From contig BQUP01000007.1 of assembly GCA_022835595.1 (NCBI GenBank), positions 1,098,188-1,162,187 on the forward strand: DNA of 64,000 nt, read 5' to 3'. The stretch is from Cystobasidium ongulense (taxonomy: Eukaryota; Basidiomycota; Cystobasidiomycetes; Cystobasidiales; Cystobasidiaceae). Positions 48,391 through 60,507 of the stretch are shown piece after piece. Made by a program: the position numbers and the translations under genes. Under the pieces are notes generated by a model that worked only from the letters and a program-made list of their open reading frames with translations, was not told where the DNA came from and searched no databases. The first letter of the stretch is position 1. Each line of letters begins with the position of its first letter.

Positions 48391-49667
48391 TCAATGCGAT
48401 GCTTTCAGCTTCTCAATTGTTTCTTGTGAAAGACCTTCCAGTCTCGTCAAGAGATATTCAACCTGTGTTTGCGTTCAAGTGCAGCATGAGCCATTGTGAT
48501 CGCGTGAGCATGGCTGCAAGTTCGCTTACCTCGACCTCCTTCGTCAAAGGTATAATGTAGTCACGATACAAGCCTACTACTTCCTCGACATCTATCTTCA
48601 GATTGTCCTTTTCAACCTGGTCTAGGGTAGTCTTCGGGTTTCCGCCAGCATCAAGTTCTTGACCATAAAAAGCGGCTTTCTTAGCCAAGCGCTTGAGAAG
48701 TGCAGCCTCCACAGCAGGTTTGGTGATGAGGCCAGCGAGTGCTTCCGTGTTGCGGGTATATATGTGTGGAATGAAGTCCGCGGGCGCTGAGCGAAACTTG
48801 GATTCTGAGACGAACATTCCTGCATGAAGAGGAGGCACAATTCGGGCATACCGCAATGAGAATAGTGCCTCGAGCCTGCTATTCAAGATAAGATAGCGGA
48901 TAACTCACCATAATGTATACGCCGACTGATAGCCTGCAACGCTTCGACATCCCTGCAGGCGGCACTCCCATAGTTGCCGTCGTCATCTCTTACGCCCCCT
49001 TTTAGATTGCTCGTTGAGCGAGATGTGATCGCTGGGATAATCTTGTTTATGTAAAAGTCCTTGATTTTGTCATTGACGTTGACGGAGTTTGGGTGAAGGA
49101 GGCTGGGATAGTTGAGGGGCGGGAGAATGGGTTCGCTGAGGAGCTCTTTAGGAGTAAAGCTGTACTCGTCTGGGCTGCAGGACGGACATGGATTGAAATC
49201 GACGTAAGTATAGGTCCCAGAAGCAAATTGTGATAGATTGGTAGGGTGCTAGCAGGGGTTGTTCATTGTAGCCGGACACACCTTTCGTATCGTCGGACCT
49301 TGGCTGAAGGAGCATGAAAAAGCGCGCGAGTGAGCTGGGTGGTCTGCGATATTGTAAACGACTGCCACTCACAGTGCATCGACTCGGTCTCCCTCAAGAA
49401 CCAGTCCAGCCACGAACCCTCGTGCCCAGCTTGTGCGAGTTCGGGGATTGCACCTGGCTGATACAGCTTGGGGTTCCATGCGAACTGGGCACGCTCTATG
49501 AGGGCTGGTTGCAGGCGTGACGGAGCGAGGCGTCAGTCCAGCTGGCGCTGTGCTACAGACACGACGAAGCCCTCCTCACAGAAGATGATGGTGTCTTCCA
49601 GGCGGATCAGCGTCGCGCGTATCCTGTCCAGCGAGAGGACGTCTTCCTCTGAGCCGAGCAGGTTCAT
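48391..49667 (-). CDS. ARO7: chorismate mutase
   Basis: It converts chorismate to prephenate at the branch to Phe and Tyr. Minus-strand exons start 49667-49580 ([28 protein letters not shown]), then from 49504 ([15 protein letters not shown]), a short exon joining SKVRRYE to SPDEYSFTP, a long exon with [20 protein letters not shown] and [15 protein letters not shown], then [20 protein letters not shown] and finally [11 protein letters not shown] ending at 48391. This is the fungal AroQ type with a regulatory T-state/R-state fold (Trp activation, Tyr inhibition in yeast); residue-level regulation is not checked. Upstream in-frame sequence exists, but the family begins near this ATG. Confidence 0.92.
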
Positions 49668-50560
49668 CGCAGCGACAGGATGGCGTGTAGATGTGCTGCT
49701 TGCGGGTGAGAGTTCCAGTTGTATGCTTGCCAGGCTCTTTGCTGCAATGTCGCTGTCCAGCTTGTCGATGCGTCGCTGGCCCTTTTCGCGCGGGCCTTTT
49801 TCCAGGCGTGTCTGGCCTATCTAATCTAATCTAATCTGATATCTTCCAGCAGTGACACCACTTTAACACTGCAAAGAAAGTCCAGCCAGCGACAGTCTGT
49901 CAGTTCGGAGGAAGCAAAGAAAGACGGCTCTCGTCGGCCGCTCGTTTCGGCCGCCGTGTCCGCCGTCACGTGACCTTGTGGTCGTCCAATAGCCCTATCT
50001 GTGAGTCGTCAAAGCGAGCAGACGGTAGATATGGGCATTCCTAGGAGGACACTCCATGCACAGCTTCGACCCATTCTGCGTGTTGAGGGATGCAGCGACC
50101 GAGTGTGGCGCAGTCCAGCAGTTCCTCGTGGATCCATGATACTTCAGCTCCACAACCATGCTTGCTCAGTATCCGCTCCGATAGCAAATTATGTATGCCC
50201 CATGGTAGGTAAGCATGTGATGCGACTCTTGTGCAGTGCACCATACCGGCTTCGACAGCAGTGAGGAACGGCCAGCTACTGTTTGCTCTTCATAAGCAGC
50301 TTCCGACTACCCTCTGCAGGACAATCCTCCACATCAAGCAAACCTTTCCGAGTGCACCTAGACCTGTAAAGTACAGCTAGCCAGACGTCCACTAATTACG
50401 ATACATGCACTCCATTCCGCATTCTACTCGCCTTCTCGCTGCTGCACGTGCTGCAACGACTTTGTCGATCAGCTTTCCGTCTGCATCTCTGCTTCTTCCC
50501 ATCCAACCAACCAACCATCCATCCATCCATCACTGCGGATAGCACGCACTCCACCCAGCC
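49668..50560. promoter_or_regulatory. divergent intergenic region ARO7-CAB5 with CACGTG site and short tandem repeats
   Basis: About 890 bp. It contains a TCTAA repeat at about 49819-49837, the palindrome GTCACGTGAC at 49966-49975 (E-box, the type bound by Cbf1-like bHLH factors) and CCAACCAACCATCCATCC-like repeats at about 50506-50530. Another CACGTG-like site (GCACGTGC) is at about 50443. No gene is recognised. Confidence 0.5.
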
Positions 50561-51356
50561 ATGCTCGTCGTCGGACTGACGGGAGGGATAGCCTCGGGCA
50601 AAAGCTCGGTCGCGAAGCTCCTCCAGTCGCCCCAGCACCATCTGCCGCTGATTGACCTCGATATTGTCGCCCGCCAAGTTGTCGAGCCTGGCACTCGCAC
50701 ACTGGACAAGATAAAGACTGCCTTTGGAGACTCTGTCATTACGCCAGAAGGGACCCTCGACCGCCCCGCCTTGGGAAAGATCATCTTCAACAACGAGCAA
50801 GAGCGGAAGAAGCTGAATGCAATCATCCACCCAGCGATCCGCAAAAGACTCGCCTGGCTACTGTTCAAGCACTGGATACAAGGCGAAAAGGTCGTCGTGG
50901 TCGATGCACCCCTGCTCATCGAAGCTGGCCTTTGGCGCTTTGCCGGCAAGATTGTCCTCGTCTACTGGTGAGTGCGAAGTTCTTTCGTGCAAGCTGGAAA
51001 ATGACCAACCATTAGACACCCTTGACAGCTCGGATCAGATACAACTGCAGCGTCTCATCGCCCGTGCTGGTCCTGACGCAGATCCAGAAGATGCCAGAGC
51101 GCGGATTGCCTCGCAGGCGCCTCTGTCCAGCAAGCTCGTCTACGCAGACTACATTATCGATAACTCTGGCGACATGGCAGAGCTGGACCGCCAGGTTGGA
51201 GACGTCGTCAACAAGCTCCAGAGACAGACAAACTGGATCACCTGGCTTGCCTGCTGGCTTGTCCCGCCGTTCGGCCTTTTCAAGGGTGCCTTGACCATCT
51301 TCTGGCGCCTGGCTGTCAAGAAGGTCGGCAAGGGCAAGCGTGGAAAGAGGCGTTAG
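50561..51356 (+). CDS. CAB5: dephospho-CoA kinase
   Basis: Two exons, 50561-50967 and 51029-51356, giving 244 residues. It phosphorylates the ribose 3'-hydroxyl of dephospho-CoA, the last step of CoA synthesis. The P-loop GLTGGIASGKSS is at residues 5-16; LIDLDIVARQVVEPG, ALGKIIFNNEQERKKL, IIHPAIR and VVDAPLLIEAGL are family blocks, and QLQRLIAR is the usual C-terminal Arg region. A hydrophobic segment near the end (WITWLACWLVPPFGLFKGAL) followed by a Lys/Arg-rich tail suggests membrane anchoring, as in other eukaryotic members. The start is the first ATG, immediately before the P-loop. Confidence 0.95.
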
Positions 51357-51578
51357 ACTGTATCTCTGTACGCATGCAGCGACACTAGCAAGCCGCTAAT
51401 ACAAGCAGGAAACACATGTAGCAATGTAGCCGTATTCAAGCCCATGTACCAGCCCGTGCAGTGAGACTGTGAAGACAGGTACCTCAAACAAATGTCATTT
51501 CTTACTACACTCGTCTAGCGAACCGTTTCATAGACTCCTTCCATTGGCAGCCCTTCCAACTACTGACTGGTCTACAAG

Positions 51579-54500
51579 TTATGCACCGTTCACCGGCTGA
51601 ATGGCTTTTTGCGCTAACGAGACCTTGTCACCTAACGACAAAGCAATACCCTGTGTCTTGCTGCGAATGCGAATATGCCCTGTCAAGACACCCTCTTGCT
51701 TTTCTATACTTAAGTTGGCCAGGGCATCTTCGCCTGGATACACAAGCAGGAATGGGTCAGTTTACCGGGTCAAGCAGACAATTTTAGCTATAATCGCACT
51801 TACCGAACAAGCTGCGAGCATACATGTTCGCGGACAAGAATCCACACTCGCCCTCCAAAGCACCTTCAGGCGTCAGGCAAGACATGTTGGTAGAGGCCAT
51901 GATGTGATTGAGATATGTTCGGAGGTCGGTTATCTGTGTATTCACGTTGACCTTGTTTTCCCACTCAAACTCGGTCCACATGCTTCGGAACTGGACACCG
52001 AAAACATGCAGTATCAGCTAGCTGTATACACCGTAGTAAGCAGGTCTGGGCTTTGCCTCCTTACCTGTGACTCCGTGCAATAGGCTGGATTTATATAGTC
52101 GAGAATATCGATATGGACATCGTTGAGCACGACGCAGTGTGCATCAGACGTTGCCGGCCCATCATAGAAGATGTTACCGAAGATGACACCTGTCTCGGTC
52201 GACGAGACCTTGATGGTGGCCTTGATGCTTTGGAATGAGTGTGGACCAAGGGTGTATTGCATGGGTCGTTCAACAAGTTTCAAGTCGCCAAGGGTAGCGA
52301 ACTCGACTGAAAGATTCTGCAAAGTTTCCGTAGTCTGGTTGACCACCAGGACATCTAGAAAGGAGATATTAGCAAGGTATCATCTTGCATCTGATAGATA
52401 TAGAACTTACCGAGAATGATGTCAAATTGATGAACATGAACATACGCTTCGGCGTATACTGGATCCGAGAAACCCGTGAGCTGAACAACCCGCGACAACT
52501 TGGATAGCAAACTTTCATCCTCGTCACTTAGTCCAGCAGCCCTGGTCATAGCCGATTCGTATTCGTCTACCCCATCTTCAGCGGCATTCGCCTTCTTAAA
52601 CATGCGGAAGCTGACCAGATCATCAGCTTGAACGACTGCCTTCTTCGAATCTTTCGCTCTCTTCTCTGCCGCTTTCTTTTCTTCCTGTGCCACCATCTTG
52701 GAGTAAGCTTGCTGTGTGTCTTTGAGGAACATGTCACGAATCTCTCCTTCCTCGGCCGACTTGGGCTCGAAAGCTGCAAGGGATTGTAGGCATGTCGAGA
52801 TGCGCTCTTGAGAGTCTTCGTCAATGGGTGCAGAAACGAATTGTGACTGCCCTACTCTGATAAGAGATGTCATGATAAGCATTGCCTGTACGCGGAGGAA
52901 CATAGATTGAGTCAACGTTGTGCAAGGATCAAGGAAATAGGGAACGAACCTCTGCTCGCAGCGCGTTAACCGCCTTGGCCTCCTTGGATATCTCTCCGAA
53001 ACGTAAGACTAGCTTTGTCAGGGTGGCAGCAAGCACAGTCGCTGTATAGAAGTCACCTCCGAGTATGAGAGCACGCAGAGGTGGTTTCTGCGCATTCTTG
53101 ACGCTCTCGAGGTGGTCTTTCGAAGCTGACTGTGAGTATGCTGTCTCTGTAGCGTAGGTTCCGTCGGCCAGCACCTTTGTTGTGCTAGTGGCCTTCCTTT
53201 GCGAAGATGAGCTGCCGTTGGACTGGTCATGACCAGCAGCCTCTTCGGCAGCTGCAGCTTCTGCCTCGGCCTTTTCGAGTAGTCGCTGTTCCGAAGCGAG
53301 TATGGGGATTTCACCAAGGACCTTTCGTATTTGTTGCATGATTTCTCGCATTTCTGGTGATGGGGAGGGTTAGTAAAGCTCTGCTCACATGCGACGAGCT
53401 CAGGCTTACGCTTCATGCTTGTACCGTATTCCCCAACGATCCATAGGGCACCTCGGAACACCTTGCCGCTTTTGATCTCGCTAAATGTACTTAGCAGACG
53501 CTCTACGATGCCTGACCGGATATCAGGGAATCTTTCGACTACCTCGCGCACGAATGAGATGACATCTACGGCTGCAGCATTGTTGGAGTCGCCGAGGAAG
53601 TCCATGAGTACGTGAACGACGTTGGAGGCAACTTCACTGAAGTTGATGGCGCATGTGTGAATGGATTGAATGAGGAGCTGTCGGTATTCAATGTTCTGGG
53701 GGCAGAGTGACAGATGGTAAAGGCTAATCAGCTTGGCACGGATGCAACAAGATAGGAGTGTCGTAGCATACCTTGTCCACAGAGGAGTCCAAAGTCTTGG
53801 TGAGCTCCTTCTTGAGGAAGAGAACGAGCTCTTCGACATTCCGTCCGCTTGCCATGTCCATTGCAATGCCCAAAGCCTTTTTGCGAACATCCATGTCGGG
53901 CGATGAAAGAACGCGCAAGACATCCATTGCAAGGTCGTCTAGGACATGCTCGTGCTTATTCTTGAGTGTTTCGACGCGGTCGAGGACGATGAGCTTGACG
54001 TTGTTGTCGGACTCTTTGACGATCAGGTCGATGAAAGCACCGGCAGCTGCTTTGACAGCAGCGGGATTTTGGGTGAGGACGGTGAGTGTCGTGGCCGCCT
54101 CGTACTTGACGACGTTGGAGGTGCTGTTCAAGAGTTCAAATACGGAGCGGATGTATCGGGACTGGGTAATTGAACCATGTCAGTCGGGTTCGTTTGCAGA
54201 TGCATGTGGTCTCGCTCTCTCACCCTCGTCTGACCCTCAGACTTGACACCCTCTTTGCGAACAAGCTCTATGACAGCAAGCTGCATAAGCTCGTCTTGCG
54301 TAGCCATCGAATCGTACAGGTTGTGTACAAAGTAATCGAACGCGCGGACGGGTGCGGTGTGGATGAGCATAGTGAATGCATTCCGCTTGCATGTCGAGTC
54401 GCTTTCGGCAATAAGGAAGGTCTGCATGAGTTCAGGCGCGTCTGGAATGAGATGTTCGTGCTGCTTGTAGATCTGCATGATTGCGAATACCGCGTTCTTG

Positions 54501-55204
54501 CGGACGAACGAGTGGCGATGTTCCTGAGAGGCAGGTCCATAGAGGCGGTCAGGAACGTAACAGAGGGATGGTTCAAGCATAAGTGAATGCTCACTAAGCA
54601 TGCTCGCGCAGTAGGGACCAACGGCTCGAGCAATTCAGGCTCGCTGATCTTCTGGAGCAGGCGGAGGGTCGAGCCGCGAATGAACTCGTTGGGATGCTGG
54701 AGGTCGTTTCGGATGGCATTGCACACGAGGATCATCTCTTGCTTGAGCTTTCCGTCTTCGTTGTACTTGGGACATACTTCCCAGTAGAAAGCGAGGAGCT
54801 GTGGGCATTGCAACGTTTAGCTTTGTCGCGTTATCCTCCAGACCTCGACGCACCTTCTTGATCCGTTTGTCTTTGGAGGGCAGCACGAACTGAATGACTT
54901 GCATGAGCAGCGATGACTGCTGCGAGTAACGTGTTCATTGCGGTTGTAGGCGTTGGTGAAGGTAGCGAGCGAATCGTCGGGCATTTGGAATGCGTCGCCA
55001 AAGGGTCAGCTTTGGCTCTACAAGGCCGCCGGGAACCAGTCAACTTGCCATATCTCTCCCATTGAGCGTAGATGTGATGATTGTGCGGAGGAGACTCAGC
55101 TTGAGGTCGTCGGTTCCCTTCTGCAGCCCTGCCCGGATGTCGCCAATCTGGAGATTATCTTCGCTATCGTCGGCCACGAGGGCATAGCTCGAGGTCGACG
55201 CCAT
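51579..55204 (-). CDS. SEC26: coatomer beta subunit (beta-COP)
   Basis: Eleven exons on the minus strand: 55204-55049, 54919-54854, 54798-54595, 54523-54224, 54161-53772, 53695-53410, 53353-52950, 52885-52411, 52354-52065, 51990-51804, 51733-51579. Beta-COP is a COPI coat subunit for Golgi-to-ER vesicles. HEAT/ARM-type trunk blocks include [54 protein letters not shown] and [12 protein letters not shown]; the appendage part has [40 protein letters not shown] and [14 protein letters not shown]. The first intron (55048-54920) has a GC donor (GCAAGT) and a CAGCAG acceptor, required to keep frame between NGRDM and [10 protein letters not shown]. The Ala/Glu-rich segment near 53250 is a normal linker. 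Confidence 0.93.
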
Positions 55205-55857
55205 TTCCTGGCGTGTTCTGCGCAGACTGTGCTGCCTGAGTCTGCTCGTGCGCGTGGTGGATGGGTGGGAAGGGAACAAGCAGCGTGCGGTGGTGACTGG
55301 TGAGTGAGGATCGCGGAAACGCGTGCTGGCTGGCAAGAAGAACGAGCGAAAGAACTGGAACTGGAGGCAATCAAGCAGTGAGAGCGAAGAGCATTGTATT
55401 GGAGACATGTCCACCACAAGATGACTCTGGCTGTCCCATGGCCGAGTCGAAGAAGCTCTGCTGTGTGTTGGCTGGGACTGGACTGGACTGGACCACCACG
55501 TCAACGCAGAGCAAGCAAAGCAAAGCCGGACCTGCCTGCCTGCCTGCCTGCCTCGATACTGGACGAGACAGGCTTATGGAGGATGATGGCCCGTCTCCAC
55601 TCCAGACATCCACTTGACCGTCTCGACTGACGCTTGACGGAGGCTCACTCGGCGGCCTTCTCGTACCCTCCACAGTAAGACAAGCTCCACAACAACAACA
55701 AGCTATAATGCGACACAATAGGCTGTTGGAGCAGTCATCTACAGAGGTTACCTGACCATGCCTTACTTATTGACCGTTACAATGCTTCTCTTCTATCACC
55801 GTGGATCTTTCTGATATCCGTCAGATGGAAACATCCATACATGATTAAACAAAGTGC
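55205..55857. other. intergenic region upstream of beta-COP
   Basis: Probably the SEC26 promoter. It contains a CTGCCTGC-type repeat (about 55532-55552) and a GGACT repeat (about 55469-55489). No gene is recognised. Confidence 0.45.
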
Positions 55858-56861
55858 ATGTCCGCTGACTCCTGGAAGGCATTACAGGAACAGCTGCGAG
55901 AGCAGCTAAATACGGGGCTAGGGAGCATAAAGCTGTGCTTGTTCTGGCAGGCGCTATGAGTTATGGATTGCCTCCAGCTTCCTCTTTCCGACCTCTACGC
56001 TTTCCGCTACAATGCGCGATGGGTGGCGACGAGTGCACATTGTCAATCTCTCAACGCCCAGTGGAACTTGCTGGCATACACCTTTACAAACATTTCTCGG
56101 ATTCCCTTTATTTTACATGCTTCAACGATCTCGGACGCCAACTGACGGGTTGTCCTGCAAACACAGGATTGAGACTTGAAGTACGCAGACGAGGCTGCTA
56201 TCACCAGAGCTCTCTCCGCACCTGTCGGGACTATATGGAACTTGTTCATTCGAGTAAAGGAAGAAACATGGCAAGATCAGCGTAATCTGGCTTAGTCTTC
56301 GGGGCCTGGATACTGGAGTCTCTCTTCCAGCCACTCACTCTGGTAGAAGCGCATAGCGCTCCCACCGTCAAGCCTTTCTGTAAGGCAATGGCAAGAAAGG
56401 CGCTTGAACAAGTCAACGAGGAGAATCCAGAACTGGCACGAAAGCTGCAACACATTGCGTCGATGTCTCAGCTCCGTCGGCTTCGGACACTCGACGAACG
56501 ATTCAGTCTCTGGGGGTACTCAGATCTTCAGCACCTTCACTGTGTTGCTAGAGAAACCAATATTTCCGCAATACGCACTAAGGCTGTGGCTTCGGCAGTG
56601 GCTATCGTCACTACGCGGGAGCAGGGCCCCAATGAGCAATCCTCAGAATCTGCAAACGCTGCTTGAGAAGTGCTGAAAGCTCACGCTACGCAGATACAAG
56701 AAGGGCCAGAAGACTTGCAAACAATGTTGAGTCGAGCTCTAGCAGTTGTCAGTGAAAATGCTCCAGGGAAAGTGTCAGAAAGAGCAGAACGCGATAGAGA
56801 AAGACGAAAGCGCGAGGGAACCCATGTCAAAGTGCAAGCTGATCCGGAGAGACGAGCTTAG
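55858..56861 (+). pseudogene. possible decayed gene, family not recognised
   Basis: From an ATG at 55858 one frame reads protein-like (SADSWKALQEQLREQLN, YAFRYNARWVATSAHC, YADEAAITRALSAPV) but is cut by TGA at 55957, 56143 and 56170 and TAG at 56293. A neighbouring frame then takes over (KPFCKAMARKALEQVNEENP, to a TGA at 56664) and continues past it (EVLKAHATQIQEGPEDLQ) to TAG at 56859. No normal-length intron removes the stops. Three of the four stops before the frame change are TGA. It may be a dead gene or chance; the function is unknown. Confidence 0.35.
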
Positions 56862-57205
56862 AATAACGAAAGAGAGAGGCAGCGTTGAATCGATAAGCGA
56901 GCTAGTACTGCAAGAAGCCGCGAGATAGTTGGATTGTGACAATGTATCGAGACTGTCGAATCTCCTTGTATCAACGATGCAACACTGCAGATTCTGCTTT
57001 GAGGAATACTGTTCTGTCTTGTCTTGCCGTGGCCACCATGCTTGCTGTCCGCCTGCCTTTGCCTCGGCTCGACCAGCGGCATGCTCGACAGACACCAACA
57101 CACGCAAGCACGGATGGCCTCGTGCAAGAGGAGCAACGCAGGCGCTGCCAAGTCGCATTGATGGTGGATTGAAGACACACACTCGCGCACTTGACCCGCG
57201 CAACC
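56862..57205. promoter_or_regulatory. intergenic/promoter region of AP-3 delta
   Basis: About 340 bp, no recognised gene. It probably contains the AP-3 delta promoter and leader. Confidence 0.35.
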
Positions 57206-60200
57206 ATGGTGCGTACCGCTGGAAGACAGCGCAGAGGTGCATTGCACACCGAGCTGACCACCCCCCCACAGGCCCAGCTGTTCACTCAGCAAGTGACAGG
57301 CCTCATCAAGGCTCTGCGCAACAACAAGCAGAATGAACAGGCTGTCGTCGAGAGCGCGCTGGGAGAAATCGGCGCCGAGATCAGGTCTACCGACTTTGAA
57401 GTCAAGGCCGCCGCCGTCTTGAAGCTGGTTTACCTGGAAATGTTGGGCTACCCAGCTATCTTGAAATACTCGTTCAACGTACTGGAGATCATGAGCTCGT
57501 CTAAATATCACCTCAAGGCCATTGGTTACCTCGCAGCTGGAACCAGCTATGCAGCCAGCACAGAGGTCCTCCTGCTCGCAAACAACCTCTTGAAGAAGGA
57601 CCTGCAGACCTCTGCACACCCCTCCACCGTCATCCTCGCCCTCACTTCCTTGCCTGCCCTCGTCGTCGCATCGCCACAGCTCGCAGAAGACATCCTCCCC
57701 GACCTCTTGCGCATGCTGACCCACTCGAAGCCTCAAATAAGGCGGATAGCTACGCTCACCGTGGGCAAGATATGGTGTACATCCTATCCCAATGCTGCAG
57801 CCCTCCCCTCTATCGAGTTTTCGCACATAGAAAAGCTCAGGAGCGGACTCAGCGATGACGATCCTACCGTCGTATCCGCAACCGTCAATGTCATGCTGGA
57901 ACTCGCAAGAAGCAGGCAGGATTCGTTAACAAGCCTGCTAGGCCTGGCTCCCGAACTCTTCGACCTGCTCACCAACAGCACAAACAATTGGATGCTCATA
58001 AAGATAGCAAAGCTGGTGAGTCATGGCGAGCGAAGAGAGCCCATATTCTTGTTCATTCATAGAGCTCACGCACCCTCTCTTGATTTCCGCAGTTCTCCCT
58101 CCTTACCCCCGTCGAGCCTCGACTCGTCCGCAAGCTTCTTCCCCCACTCACCAGCCTCATCGCCACAACCCCAGCTTTTTCTCTACTCTACGAATGCATT
58201 CAGACCGTCATCACTGGAGGAATGCTCAACGACTCTGATGCAACCTCTCCCCTAGCACAGAGCTGCATCGAAAAGCTGGCCGTCTTCCTGTCTGACAAGG
58301 ATCAGAACCTACGCTACATTGCTCTCAAAGGCCTGTCTCGGCTCCTCCGCAATGCACCACACACCACTTCCCTCCTCGCTCGGCACTACGACGATATCTT
58401 GGCCTGTATCAACGAAGAAGACCTGACCATTCGCCTGAAAGCTCTCGAGCTCGTCGAGCGTCTGACAGACCGAAGCAACTGCAAAGCCATCGTCACCCGT
58501 CTCATTGAACAAATCTCGCCCTCTTCCACCACTACCACCTCATCCGCAGGGAAAAACGGCCTGAGAAGCGCTGCGGGAGCCCTGAGGGCCGTGTCGTCAT
58601 CATACGACACCTCCTCTCCATCGGGCTTATCTGGCCACACCGCCTCCACTTCGCCCGCTAGCGCATCCAGCTTTGCTCTGGCTCATTATCGCTACCGCCT
58701 TCTTTTGCTCATACTCCGTCTCACCTCGCGCTCCTCCGACGATGGTTCACAACTCTACGTCAATATCACCAATTTCGAATGGTACATTGACACTCTAATT
58801 ACTTGCGCCTACCTCTCCCTTTCGGTTCTCCCCACATTGGACAGCTCGGAGACCGCTCGGTTGGCGAGCAAATTGTCAGATTCCCTCGTCGACGTTACAG
58901 CTCGCGCTCCATCCATACGGCCTTTCGCTCTGAAACGCTGTCGACGTCTCATGGCGGATCATGGGTTCGTGTCTCTGTCAAACCCCGTCGTCGACTCCAT
59001 AACGTCCGCCTGCGCTTTTGTGATGGGCGAGTACGCGCAAGATGCGGCATATGAAGAGAACACCGAGATCCTCGTTGAAAGTACGATGCTCGGAAGCAAT
59101 TCAACTGGTGTCTGCTTGGGAGTCATGCAGAGTCTCGCAGCCTGGCTGTCCGACATGGTTCAGGTATGGCAAGACGAGCGCCTGGAAAAGATCAGGTCGG
59201 TCTTGAACTCGGTATGTCAGGCCATGCGAAAGGTCGAGAAAGAAGAAGCGTCTTTATTCGCCGACTTGATAGCGCTCGTCATTTCTGGACTGGATGGTCC
59301 TCGAACAGTGTCGGCAAAGCAGCCTCGCTCGCCATCTTCAGAGGAAGGGGCTCGAGGCGGCTCGGACAACGACCTGGACTCGAACCCATTTGCATCGTCG
59401 CATACGCCTCAAGAAGTTTTGCAGCACCATTCGAGCGAAGTTGGCACGGGTGCACCTGACTCGCTATTGCTTCTCAGCTCAATCTTCGCTGGATACGAAC
59501 TACGGCCACTAGCTGCCAATGCACAGGCTCTCGTCAATCCCCCCGACTATCTAGAACTTGATACAGTGATAAACATGGGCGGTGGGCCGCGTGCAACTCT
59601 GGCTGACCTCAAACGAGGCTCAAAGGGCGGAGTCCGTGCTGGAAGCGCTGATGTCGATGAGTACGGTCGACCTAAGGCGACTATAAATCTAGCCTCGTCT
59701 TCTTCGATAAGGTGGGACTCGTCGCAAGACAATACCGCATCTGGAGAAACGACGAGAAAGGACAAGAAGAAAACCAAGCAAGGGGACTTACTTGGGAAGA
59801 AGAAGTCGAGAAAGAAGCGCGACCAGGACCCGGCAGAGAGTGGTGAGGATATCGATTCGATTCCAATTGTCAAGCTGGAATTGTCAGATCGAGAGGGTCA
59901 GCTCGATGACAAGGGCGTGCCGGCGGTCAGGCGAGCGAGAAAGATGCAGCGAGACAAAGGGCCAGGTACCGGTACACATAGAACTCCCTCTCCACCGCCT
60001 ATTATTCTATCAGCTGGCGGTGAAGCTCCGGCAGCGCGATCTGCAGCCGGACCATCTCGAGCCGACGTAGAGAAGGGACCCGCTACACCAATGCCGGCAT
60101 CCAAGATTACGGACGAGCAGACAGAGGACCAGGCAGCAACCGTACATGATTCCGCAGCTGTCAGAGTCATCAAGAAGAAGAAGCGGAAGAAGGTGCCGGT

Positions 60201-60213
60201 GGAGATGTTCTAG
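57206..60213 (+). CDS. APL5: AP-3 complex subunit delta
   Basis: A large adaptin of the AP-3 coat, which carries cargo from Golgi to vacuole. Blocks: LFTQQVTGLIKALRNNKQNE, FEVKAAAVLKLVYLEMLGY, SSKYHLKAIGYLAAGTSY, then after the intron 58016-58092 LFSLLTPVEPRLVRKLLPPL, LRYIALKGLSRLL and TIRLKALELVERLTDRSN. The C-terminal third is charged and Lys-rich (ETTRKDKKKTKQGDLLGKKK), as in other delta subunits. 57209-57271 has a GTGCGT donor and a CAG acceptor and is 63 nt; if removed, exon 1 is only the ATG and the protein is 955 residues, starting MAQLFTQQV. If kept, 21 extra non-conserved residues appear. The spliced form fits the family better. Confidence 0.9.
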
Positions 60214-60507
60214 TGTAGCTAGCCAGCTTGTTTGTGTTTGCGGACTCGAATGCATGCATGCAAGTAGTCTGTGTGGTTTGTGCTGTTTCCCATGCAATGC
60301 ATTCCCAGACTGACTGAACACCGCCTAATACACCGCACCGAGCAGTGTATGATAATCCACGACGCCTCTTTGCTGTGGCGGGGCTGTGCACGTGATTTGC
60401 GCGTTGGACGGACCGGCACGACGAGGTTGCTCTTCTTCTTCTTCTTCACTCGCATCACGCACGACATTGCACGCTGGACCACATACGCACACTCTGACAC
60501 ACAACCG
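60214..60507. other. short intergenic region
   Basis: About 290 bp, probably the annexin promoter. CTTCTTCTTCTTC repeat at about 60431-60448. Confidence 0.4.

Noticed and set aside
55858-56861. Mitochondrial insertion or mitovirus-derived sequence as the source of TGA codons
   Set aside because: Base composition is like the neighbouring nuclear DNA and no polymerase motif is seen; kept only as an alternative.
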